30,797 nucleotides of DNA from an uncultured Clostridia bacterium. Its GTDB lineage: Bacteria; Bacillota; Clostridia; Christensenellales; Borkfalkiaceae. The DNA lies in the NCBI GenBank assembly GCA_958419945.1, contig CATZIC010000022.1, forward strand, positions 1-30,797. The letters are read 5' to 3'. A program made the position numbers and the translations under genes. How positions within the stretch are numbered: the stretch's first letter is position 1; the number at the start of each line of letters is the position of its first letter. The notes beneath the pieces were generated by a model. The model had not been told where the DNA came from. It worked only from the letters and a program-made list of their open reading frames with translations, and searched no databases. This document shows, one piece after another, positions 7,053-13,941 of this stretch.

Positions 7053-8138
7053 TTATCCCAAAAGCATTTCTGTTTCGGTATCGTATAGCAGTATGCGGTT
7101 TTTGTCTAAAGTTAAGTTTATGGTTTCGCCTTGATTAAGTTCCAAAAATACGCTGAAATAATCGGAATTTTCGCTAGCGCTCGGATAAACGGTAGACATA
7201 AATCTTTCACCCCATTTATCACATTCGTCGACGGTTACGGTGAATTCGCCGCTTTCGTCTAACTTAAAATCCTCCGCACGGGCGGCAAGGGTAACAGTTT
7301 TGTTTTTACCTACGTATTTTTTCAAAGCGTCGTTTGATAAAGCGGTAACGTCAACGTTAAATCCGTCGCCGTTAAAGGTTGTCTTACCCTCTTCTTCCGT
7401 CAATTTGCCTTGGAAAAGGTTGATTTTGGGAGCGCCGAAAAAGGTTGCTATGGGCAAAGTATTGGGTTTATCGTAAATGGCGGCAGGCGTATCGAATTGA
7501 GTTAAAACGCCGTCTTCCAAAAATGCGATTTTGTCCGCCATAGTCAATGCTTCGACGGGGTCTGACGTTGTATATATAAAATTGATATTAAGGCGTTTGT
7601 TAAGTTTAACGATTTCGGTACGAAGTTCCCTTCTTAAGCCCTGATCCACACCGTTTAAAATATCGTCTATTATTATAATCTTGGGTTCACGGCTTATTGC
7701 CCTTGCCAATAATACCCTCTGTTTTTGACCGGGCGTAAGGTTTTTTACAAGACGGCGAAGGTATTCCGAAAGTCCCAAAAGGGCTGCCGCTTTGGAAACT
7801 TTGGAATCGATTTCCTCTTTCGGGTATTTCCTAAGCTTCATGCCCGTTGCCATATTGTCGTAAACGGAAGCGTTGGGGTTAAGCGGAACGGAAGGCATAA
7901 TCACAGCCATTTCACGGTCTTTGGGTTCAAGTTTGTTTATTAAAACGCCGTCCACGTAGATTTCGCCCTTTTCCACGGAATCAAGCCCGCAAATCGCACG
8001 GATAAGTGTGGTTTTGCCGCATTCTTTGTGTCCCGTAATTACGGTAAGTTCCTTATCGGCGATTTCCAAGGAAATATCCTTAAGCGCCTGATGAGAGGGG
8101 TATTTTTTTGACAAATTTTTAATGGAAATTACAGACAT
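7053..8138 (-). CDS. MsmX/UgpC-like sugar ABC ATPase with altered catalytic motifs
   Basis: A 361-residue protein with the full layout of the MalK/UgpC/MsmX family: nucleotide-binding domain (1-235) and C-terminal OB/TOBE regulatory domain (about 240-361). The family powers sugar importers and MsmX often serves several of them. Walker A is present (GHKECGKT, 36-43). The other motifs deviate: the Q-loop Gln is Pro82, the signature reads LTPGQ (134-138) instead of LSGGQ, the catalytic Glu after Walker B is Asp159, and the H-loop His is Ser192. The VEALTMAD segment after the H-loop is conserved, so the alignment is secure. No permease or binding-protein gene is near. ATP may be bound but hydrolysed poorly; a regulatory or partner-subunit role is possible. 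Start ATG has an AAGGGGAT site. Confidence 0.85.
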   Translation of the reverse strand: MSVISIKNLSKKYPSHQALKDISLEIADKELTVITGHKECGKTTLIRAICGLDSVEKGEIYVDGVLINKLEPKDREMAVIMPSVPLNPNASVYDNMATGMKLRKYPKEEIDSKVSKAAALLGLSEYLRRLVKNLTPGQKQRVLLARAISREPKIIIIDDILNGVDQGLRRELRTEIVKLNKRLNINFIYTTSDPVEALTMADKIAFLEDGVLTQFDTPAAIYDKPNTLPIATFFGAPKINLFQGKLTEEEGKTTFNGDGFNVDVTALSNDALKKYVGKNKTVTLAARAEDFKLDESGEFTVTVDECDKWGERFMSTVYPSASENSDYFSVFLELNQGETINLTLDKNRILLYDTETEMLLG

Positions 8139-8170
8139 TTATCCCCTTTTTTTGCGAAGTTTTTATTTTA

Positions 8171-8213
8171 TTTAGTAAGTTTAAGGCTAAAATTCGCCCG
8201 AAAACTTACTAAA
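8171..8213 (-). promoter_or_regulatory. Leader hairpin of the MsmX-like gene
   Basis: Perfect 12-bp inverted repeat, TTTAGTAAGTTT (8171-8182) and its complement at 8202-8213, with a 19-base loop. It lies between the predicted promoter and the start codon, so it would form in the mRNA leader about 33 bases before the ATG. It could be a regulatory leader or, as DNA, an operator. Confidence 0.5.
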
Positions 8214-8254
8214 ACACCTCGCTTGACACTATCTTAAAGTTATTTATCGCTTCT

Positions 8255-8283
8255 ATTGTAACAAGTTTTCCGAAAAAAGACAA
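8255..8283 (-). promoter_or_regulatory. Promoter of the MsmX-like gene
   Basis: Minus-strand TTGTCT (8278-8283) and TACAAT (8255-8260) with a 17-base spacer. The leader to the start codon is about 110 bases. Confidence 0.6.
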
Positions 8284-8311
8284 CGAAAGTAACAAGTTTT
8301 CTGAAAAAAGA
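8258..8311. repeat. 31-bp-spaced direct repeat over the promoter
   Basis: A 23-base sequence starting GTAACAAGTTTTC and ending GAAAAAAGA occurs at 8258-8280 and again at 8289-8311 with one mismatch. The promoter elements of the MsmX-like gene lie in and between the copies. A period of 31 bases is about three helical turns, as expected for a regulator binding one DNA face. Confidence 0.6.
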
Positions 8312-8359
8312 GATCGAAACGGGTATTCTTATATAAATTTTTTTTAAGTTACTCTTTAC

Positions 8360-8388
8360 TTGTGTTATTCGTGCGGATTTGTTATAAT
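8360..8388 (+). promoter_or_regulatory. Promoter of the carbamoyltransferase-like gene
   Basis: Plus-strand TATAAT at 8383-8388 with a weak TTGTGT at 8360-8365 and 17-base spacing, about 45 bases before the ATG at 8433. Confidence 0.55.
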
Positions 8389-8432
8389 AAAATTATCAAA
8401 GCATAAAAAATTCCGAAACCAAAAGGTGAAAA

Positions 8433-9323
8433 ATGAAATTTGAAAATTACCTGCCGAAAAGTAGCATTGCCTGCCCTTCGGTCGTAACCTTAAAAGATGT
8501 TGAGAAAGAGGACCTTTTTGAAATACTGCATAAATGCCTGCACCTGAAAATACAGGAATCTGTAGGTGAGCAGGATTACTCACTTAAAAATAAGCACGTC
8601 GTGCTTGTAACAAACCAAAGGCTTGGGCTTGCGCAGCTTACATTCCGCTTAGCCATTGACAAGGTAAACGGCCACCCCCTTACCATACCCATCGGCGGCA
8701 GCAACATAGACGGTTTCCTTTCGGGAAGAGAGTCGGTGGAAATTTTATCAAAACTCGGTATTGACGGGTTCGTGGTGGAAACCTCGGTTTCAGACGATGC
8801 GGAAAAGTTAAGCAAAAAAATGGCGCCTGTAGTGAACGCTTATAGTAGTGATAGTCCGATAACTGCGATATCCGACCTTTTGACCGTGTACGAAAGGCTT
8901 AAACGGCTTGACGGACTTAACGTTTGCTATTATGGAAGCCCGTCGCAAATTACCTCGCTTTTGGCGGGAATGGCAAAATGCGGCATGAAAATAAACTTTG
9001 TAACGATAGGCAGCGAAGTGAATGAAGAGGTTTTGAATTATTTGGAAACCTTTACCGAAGTAACGGTAACAGACGATTTTGATAAGGCGCTTAGGGAATG
9101 CGACCTTCTTTATATCGACAACGACTATCCCGAATCTTGCAAAATAAATAAGGAAAAACTTGCAGGACTTAATAGTAACGCATGCGTTTTACACCCAAGC
9201 CCTTTAACCGACGCACGAGATGCGGATATCGATATTTTAGACGATAATAGATGTTTAGTGTCCGATAGCGGAGCAAACACGGTGTATGTGCTTTCCGCCG
9301 TGTTAGAGCTACTTTTAGGCTAA
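8433..9323 (+). CDS. Carbamoyltransferase-fold protein lacking the catalytic motifs
   Basis: A 296-residue protein with the layout of aspartate/ornithine carbamoyltransferases. Landmarks include LKDVEKEDLFEIL (20-32), the strand and helix around 56-80, a domain linker followed by SDLLTVYERLKRLDGLNV (147-164) as in ATCase, and a late VLHPSPLTDA (252-261) that matches the HPLPR region. The carbamoyl-phosphate motif STRTR is replaced by LGLAQ (64-68). The HPTQ motif is SPIT (141-144), and the R of HPLPR is Leu. The protein therefore should not catalyse normal carbamoyl transfer. It lies 43 bases before a nucleotidase gene with which it is probably co-transcribed. AAAGGTG ribosome binding site. 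It may be a regulatory or repurposed paralogue; the ligand is unknown. Confidence 0.75.
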   Translation: MKFENYLPKSSIACPSVVTLKDVEKEDLFEILHKCLHLKIQESVGEQDYSLKNKHVVLVTNQRLGLAQLTFRLAIDKVNGHPLTIPIGGSNIDGFLSGRESVEILSKLGIDGFVVETSVSDDAEKLSKKMAPVVNAYSSDSPITAISDLLTVYERLKRLDGLNVCYYGSPSQITSLLAGMAKCGMKINFVTIGSEVNEEVLNYLETFTEVTVTDDFDKALRECDLLYIDNDYPESCKINKEKLAGLNSNACVLHPSPLTDARDADIDILDDNRCLVSDSGANTVYVLSAVLELLLG

Positions 9324-9347
9324 TAACGGGCTTATAGCCCCACTTTT
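9323..9347 (+). repeat. Dispersed AACGGGCTTATAG repeat, copy 3
   Basis: Reads AACGGGCTTATAGCCCCAC followed by four T, starting directly at the stop codon of the carbamoyltransferase-like gene. This is the only plus-strand gene pair, and the copy is again oriented with the gene. Confidence 0.75.
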
Positions 9348-9366
9348 AGAATTAAGAGGTTTACTT

Positions 9367-9942
9367 ATGAACGACTTTTTCGGATACTTAAAGAGAATGA
9401 AGTACATAAAGCGTTGGTCGCTTATGCACTCTAATTTAGAGGAAAACGACATGGAGCATAGCATGGAAGTTACCGTTATAGCCCATGCTATTGCGCTTAT
9501 CGGAAACAAAAAGTTCGATAAAAATTACGACGTGGAAAGGGTTTTAAACTATGCGCTTTACCACGAATGCAGCGAGGTTATAACCGGCGATCTTCCCACC
9601 CCCGTAAAATACTTTAACCGTGATATAAACGTGGCGTATAAAGACATAGAACTTGGCGCCTGCAAAAAACTTATCGACACGCTCGACCCCTTTTTAAAAG
9701 AGGAATACGAAAAATCCCTTATTCCCGATAAAACCAGCGAGGAATACAAAATAGTAAAATACGCCGACAGGATTGCAGCTTACGTAAAATGTATCGACGA
9801 AGTAAACCTTGGCAACAAGGAATTTAAAAAAGCCTATAACTCCATAGGAAAGGACGTTAAGGCTATTGAGGCGCCGGAAGTTAAATATTTTGTGGAACAC
9901 GTTTTGCCCTCTTTAACCAAATCATTAGACGAACTTGACTGA
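9367..9942 (+). CDS. yfbR: YfbR-type 5'-deoxynucleotidase (HD superfamily)
   Basis: A 191-residue protein similar over its whole length to E. coli YfbR (199 residues), which dephosphorylates dAMP, dGMP, dCMP and other deoxynucleoside monophosphates in a Co2+/Mn2+-dependent reaction in the cytosol. Family landmarks are present: RW at 16-17, EHS with His31, a helix with YHECSE (65-70), TGDLPTPVKYFN (73-84) and the late metal ligand in YAD (Asp134). The HD pair itself reads His66-Glu67 rather than His-Asp. Glu could still bind the metal. RBS AGAGGT precedes the ATG. It follows the carbamoyltransferase-like gene, so both may concern pyrimidine pools, and a strong terminator closes the pair. Confidence 0.88.
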   Translation: MNDFFGYLKRMKYIKRWSLMHSNLEENDMEHSMEVTVIAHAIALIGNKKFDKNYDVERVLNYALYHECSEVITGDLPTPVKYFNRDINVAYKDIELGACKKLIDTLDPFLKEEYEKSLIPDKTSEEYKIVKYADRIAAYVKCIDEVNLGNKEFKKAYNSIGKDVKAIEAPEVKYFVEHVLPSLTKSLDELD

Positions 9943-9952
9943 AAAACAGCAT

Positions 9953-9984
9953 AAAAAAGGCAACTCGGATGAGTTGTCTTTTTT
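9953..9984. terminator. Intrinsic terminator after yfbR
   Basis: GGCAACTC-GGAT-GAGTTGTC stem flanked by an A run and a T run, 10 bases after the yfbR stop codon. It can act on both strands. Confidence 0.85.
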
Positions 9985-10021
9985 GGTCATATGAATGAAT
10001 AAAAATTATTTTTGAAATAAA

Positions 10022-10050
10022 AGCCCTTACGACCTGTAGGGGCTTTTTTT
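10022..10050. terminator. Bidirectional terminator at the end of the opp operon
   Basis: AGCCCTTAC and GTAGGGGCT form a 9-bp stem (one G-T pair) with a 5-base loop and seven T on the plus strand. On the minus strand TTTTATTT follows. It overlaps the stop codon of the last gene of the opp operon. Confidence 0.75.
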
Positions 10051-10483
10051 AATAGTTTTGTGAAATTGCGTAGTACAACACTATCATAACTATCGACGTT
10101 AAAAGAAATACTCCACCCGTAGCAAAAAAGTGTGCTACGCCGTTTTTTTCCTTACGGGATTTTTCCTTTCTTTCCTTATATTCCGCAAAGTTTTCCCTTT
10201 CCTTAAACCGCCGTTTTGGGGAAAGGTTTCTTACAACGAAAATACTTTCGAAGGAAAACCCTATTGCGTCGAAGATCCCCTGCCGGGAGGCAAAAGCGAT
10301 TCCGCCAACGCCTAAAAGAAGTACGCCGGTTACAAAGGTTGCGTCTGCCATAAGCGAAAGCGCACCCGCACCGGCCACTATTACCGCAGAATCCGACAAA
10401 ACCGTAATTAAAACGACAAGCGCGGAAAAAACGACACCGACCGCGGCAGTTATTAAATAGGGTAAAAATTCCTTCTTTTTCAT
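10049..10483 (-). CDS. DUF3899-like small membrane protein
   Basis: A 144-residue protein with three predicted transmembrane helices (about 8-30, 46-66 and 118-140) and a strongly basic cytoplasmic loop of about 35 residues between the second and third. The segment after helix 2 (SRQGIFDAIGFSF) and the basic YKERKEK region fit the DUF3899 family of Firmicutes membrane proteins; this is by memory, not a search. It is the last gene of the opp operon, two bases after the oppF stop codon, and a terminator overlaps its own stop. A role as accessory factor for the Opp transporter is possible from position alone. Confidence 0.6.
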   Translation of the reverse strand: MKKKEFLPYLITAAVGVVFSALVVLITVLSDSAVIVAGAGALSLMADATFVTGVLLLGVGGIAFASRQGIFDAIGFSFESIFVVRNLSPKRRFKERENFAEYKERKEKSRKEKNGVAHFFATGGVFLLTSIVMIVLYYAISQNY

Positions 10484-10485
10484 GG

Positions 10486-11727
10486 TTACTTACTTAATTC
10501 CTCTTTATACTTAATTTCTTCCGCATCGTTGCAGAAAATGAAATGTCCTTTTTTTATCTCCCGCACAGTGGGTTTGTCGGTGGAATAATCGTGTTCCGAA
10601 AGAGCGTTATACACAAGCCGCTTCCTACGCCTTTCGTAGTACGGGTCGGGTAGCGGAATTGCCGACAGCAAAGATTTGGTGTACGGATGCAATGGGTTAG
10701 CGAAAAGTTCGTCGGCAGAAGCCAGTTCCACCATATTGCCGTAATACATTACGCCTATGCGGTCGGAAAAGTATTTAACTACCGACAAATCGTGCGCAAT
10801 AAACATTATGGTAAGGCCAAGCCGCTCTCTCAATTCGTTTAAAAGGTTTATAACCTGCGCCTGAATGGAAACGTCGAGTGCGGAAATAGGTTCGTCTGCA
10901 ATAATGAAGTCGGGATTAAGTATAAGTGCCCTTGCAATGCCTATACGCTGACGTTGCCCGCCTGAAAATTCGTGTGGATAACGCCCCGCGTGCTCGGGAA
11001 GCAGCCCAACTAAATCAAGCATTTTGTAGACCTTTTCGTCTATCACCTTTTTGTCCTTCTCGCCGTGAATAACCAAACCTTCGGCAATAATATCCCTTAC
11101 CGTCATACGGGGGTCTAGCGACGCGATTGGGTCCTGAAAAATCATCTGAATCTGAGTAACAAGCCTTTCATGCTTTGCCTTGTACAGATTCTTTTTGTAC
11201 TCTTTGTTGAGTTTTTCTCTTTCAGCCTCGTCCTTGCAATTTTCTATAAGCGGAAGATACTTTTCCGTAATTTCCGCCGCCTGCCTTTTAGCATAATCTT
11301 TATCGCAAAACTTGCGGTCGTGGTCGGCTTTTTGGATTTCCTCTTTCTGTTTGCGGATATATTCTAACCCATCGGCAATGATTTTTTCCCTTTTTTCGGA
11401 ATAGCCCTCGGCGTTTTTATCGAGCGCCGCAAGGCTGAGTTTTACCTCTTTACGCTTGTTTTTAATATTGTTTTTGTAGGTTCTCGTGCCGGCGACTATG
11501 CGCTGTCCTTTATAGTAAACGTTGCCGTCGGTTGCCTCGTAAAGTTTTATAATGGTGCGCCCCGTGGTGGTTTTTCCGCAACCGGACTCACCTACCAGAC
11601 CGAAAACCTCGCCCTTTTTTATTTCAAAACTGACGTTGTTTACCGCTTTCAATTCAGAAGTTCCAAGTTTAAAAAATTGACAAAGGTTCTCCACTTTAAT
11701 TAAAGTTTCGGCGTTATTAAATTCCAT
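10486..11727 (-). CDS. oppF: Oligopeptide ABC transporter ATPase OppF with helical insertion
   Basis: Second ATPase of the Opp importer, which pairs with OppD on the cytoplasmic face of OppBC. Catalytic motifs are canonical: Walker A GESGCGKT (46-53), IFQDPIASLDPRM for the Q-loop, FSGGQRQR signature, ADEP Walker B and IAHD H-loop. The C-terminal segment with HDYSTDKP and GHFIFCN is the Firmicutes OppF tail. It is 413 residues long against roughly 310-330 usually, because about 110 charged, helix-forming residues (about 78-190, rich in Lys and Glu) are inserted between Walker A and the Q-loop. The AAGGAGG site sits at the end of oppD, one base gap, so translation is coupled. Confidence 0.92.
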   Translation of the reverse strand: MEFNNAETLIKVENLCQFFKLGTSELKAVNNVSFEIKKGEVFGLVGESGCGKTTTGRTIIKLYEATDGNVYYKGQRIVAGTRTYKNNIKNKRKEVKLSLAALDKNAEGYSEKREKIIADGLEYIRKQKEEIQKADHDRKFCDKDYAKRQAAEITEKYLPLIENCKDEAEREKLNKEYKKNLYKAKHERLVTQIQMIFQDPIASLDPRMTVRDIIAEGLVIHGEKDKKVIDEKVYKMLDLVGLLPEHAGRYPHEFSGGQRQRIGIARALILNPDFIIADEPISALDVSIQAQVINLLNELRERLGLTIMFIAHDLSVVKYFSDRIGVMYYGNMVELASADELFANPLHPYTKSLLSAIPLPDPYYERRRKRLVYNALSEHDYSTDKPTVREIKKGHFIFCNDAEEIKYKEELSK

Positions 11728-11728
11728 T

Positions 11729-13939
11729 TTAAGCCTCCTTTTGCAATTTCATTTTGGCAATGCGGTCGGCAACCTGTTTGGGCATTTCAACCTTTGGCGC
11801 ACTTGGGTGAAGAAGCCAGGTTGCGGCGTAGTGTGTTTCGCTTATTTTGAACATAGGCGGTTCCCTTTCGAAGTCTATTTCAAGCGCGTATTTATTCCTT
11901 TCCGCAAATGCATCCCCTTTAGGCGGGTAAATCATATTGGGCGGAGTGCCCGGGATTGCCTCCAACCTTTCCTTGGTATCAAGGTCGGGCATAGATGACA
12001 AAAGCGCCCAGGTGTAGGGATGCGCAGGAGAATAAAAGACCTCTTCCGCCGTGCCGATTTCCACTATTTTGCCTGCGTACATTACGGCAACCCTGTCCGC
12101 CATGTTGGCGACCACGCCTAAATCGTGGGTAATAAAGATTACCGTAAGGTTTCTTTCCTTTTTAACCCTATTGATAAGTTCCAGAATCTGCGACTGAATA
12201 GTAACGTCTAACGCCGTAGTCGGCTCGTCGCAGATAAGAACGTCGGGGTTTGCGGAAAGAGCTATCGCTATAACGATACGCTGCCGCATACCGCCGGAAA
12301 GTTCGAAGGGGTATTGGCGGAATCTTTTTCTAGGTTCCGGAATACCGACCTCTTCCAAAAGTTTGAGCGCGCGGTTTTTTGCAATGGCTTTAGTTACCTT
12401 AAAGACGACTGCGGAAGCCTTTTCCTTGAAAAAGTCGATAAGGTCTACCACCTTTTTATCAAAGTCTACGTTGTCGCTGTTTTCTATATCCTTTTCCAGT
12501 TTTTCTTTTATTCTGAGAATAAAGTTTGCGATATTTTCTTTTGCGATCGTAAGGTCTACAAGGTCCTTTTCGGGAACCTGATATTCCGGTATTTTGCCCT
12601 TATTTACCTGCGACTGCCATTTTGCCATTTGTTTATCGTAACGCTTAGTTTCCGCCGCATTGTGGATAATGCCGTCAAAGTACATGGAAATGGTGGTTTT
12701 AAGCCCCGATGAAAAGGTGTATAAAAGGTTGTCTTTTACCACTTCGAGCTTATCTATGGATTTTTCAACCGCATCGGTAAGAACTTTGGCGCGCATAAGC
12801 GCCTCTTTTTTGTCCTCTGAAGCCTTAAAAAATTCCAAATTTTCTTCCATCAACCCGACTGCTTTTTTCTTACCTTCTATGGAAATGGCGTGGGAATATT
12901 TTACCCCCTCTTTGGCGATTGCGATAAAGTGGAGCATGAAATCTTCGTCAAGGTAGTTGCGAAGAAATTTGTTAAGGCCCTCTATCTCCATATCCGGAAG
13001 CGGCTTGTTTGCAAAGGTTAAATAGTACCCCATTGCAAAAAAGTTTGGCTTTTTGTAGTTTAAAGCCTCTTCGAGTATTTCCTTAACGACGGTAAGTTTT
13101 TCCGCTATAATCTTCCAATCGGCATCCTTTTCTGTATCCTTTTTTTCGCTTTTGTTTAGTAAAAAGCGTATTGCCGCCGCCGACTTTTCCGCTATAGATA
13201 TGCGCGCGTGGGGCTTTATCTCCGCCAAAAGTCTTTTAAGTTCTTCCGCACGGGAATAAACGACGTAACGCTCGATTGAGTTTTCGGCGGTTTTTAAAGT
13301 CTCGGATAAATCATGTCTTACGTTAGCGTAAGAGCGTTTTTCTATGCGGAACAGAATATCTTTTACGTTGCCTAACGCACTTTCGGCACATTCTTTTGCC
13401 TTGTTGTAGGCATACTCTAAATCCAAATGCTTATATTCGAACTTATCGAAGTTGCGGCAATAGCGGCCGTTTTCCTCGATGGCTTCAGGAGTTTTTCTTG
13501 CCTCGTCCATACGCTTGTTTAGTAGGGAAAGCATATCGTTAAACGCCTTTCTTGATTCCTTTTGACTTAATCTACCCTTAATAAGCGAAGCCTCGGTCAT
13601 TTGCTTTCCCACACGCATAATGGGGTTAAGGCTTGACATGGGGTCTTGGAAAATCATGGCGATTTTATCACCACGCAGTTTATGGAAGTCCTCTTCGGAA
13701 ATCTTTAGAAGGTCCTGGCCGTTATAGATAATTTCGCCGCCCTCTTTAATGGCGTTGCCCGCCAAAATGCCCATTATGGCACGGTTCGTTACCGACTTAC
13801 CGGACCCGCTTTCGCCAACCAAAGCCAAAGTTTCGCCTTTATACAGATCGAAGTTTATGCCCCTTACCGCCTGAACGGTGCCTGCGTCCGTGCGGAAGGA
13901 AATTTTTAAGTTGTTTACGGAAAGTTTAACTTCTTTCAT
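11729..13939 (-). CDS. oppD: Oligopeptide ABC transporter ATPase OppD with a ~375-residue insertion
   Basis: First ATPase of the Opp importer. Walker A GESGSGKS (42-49), Q-loop IFQDPMSSLNP (Gln98), signature LSGGM (547-551), Walker B with D571-E572 and H-loop His605 are intact, so it should hydrolyse ATP. It has 736 residues against about 330-350 normally. The extra sequence (about residues 145-520) is highly charged, mostly helical, and sits in the helical subdomain between Q-loop and signature; the normal sequence resumes at LLEEVGIPEPRKRF. The C-terminal oligopeptide-transporter motif keeps IPGTPPN but lacks the four cysteines usual in OppD/DppD (positions now D, N, D/I and T). Both flanks fit one continuous frame, so this is not a fusion artefact of two frames. 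Start has GAGGGAT. Confidence 0.92.
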   Translation of the reverse strand: MKEVKLSVNNLKISFRTDAGTVQAVRGINFDLYKGETLALVGESGSGKSVTNRAIMGILAGNAIKEGGEIIYNGQDLLKISEEDFHKLRGDKIAMIFQDPMSSLNPIMRVGKQMTEASLIKGRLSQKESRKAFNDMLSLLNKRMDEARKTPEAIEENGRYCRNFDKFEYKHLDLEYAYNKAKECAESALGNVKDILFRIEKRSYANVRHDLSETLKTAENSIERYVVYSRAEELKRLLAEIKPHARISIAEKSAAAIRFLLNKSEKKDTEKDADWKIIAEKLTVVKEILEEALNYKKPNFFAMGYYLTFANKPLPDMEIEGLNKFLRNYLDEDFMLHFIAIAKEGVKYSHAISIEGKKKAVGLMEENLEFFKASEDKKEALMRAKVLTDAVEKSIDKLEVVKDNLLYTFSSGLKTTISMYFDGIIHNAAETKRYDKQMAKWQSQVNKGKIPEYQVPEKDLVDLTIAKENIANFILRIKEKLEKDIENSDNVDFDKKVVDLIDFFKEKASAVVFKVTKAIAKNRALKLLEEVGIPEPRKRFRQYPFELSGGMRQRIVIAIALSANPDVLICDEPTTALDVTIQSQILELINRVKKERNLTVIFITHDLGVVANMADRVAVMYAGKIVEIGTAEEVFYSPAHPYTWALLSSMPDLDTKERLEAIPGTPPNMIYPPKGDAFAERNKYALEIDFEREPPMFKISETHYAATWLLHPSAPKVEMPKQVADRIAKMKLQKEA

Positions 13940-13941
13940 AT

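Noticed and set aside
8433..9323. Functional aspartate carbamoyltransferase (pyrB)
   Set aside because: The carbamoyl-phosphate motif and the HPTQ motif are both replaced, so the pyrB name would be misleading.
11729..13939. OppD as a chimeric or frameshifted assembly
   Set aside because: A single continuous frame with the normal sequence order on both sides of the insert and similar codon use throughout argues against an assembly error.
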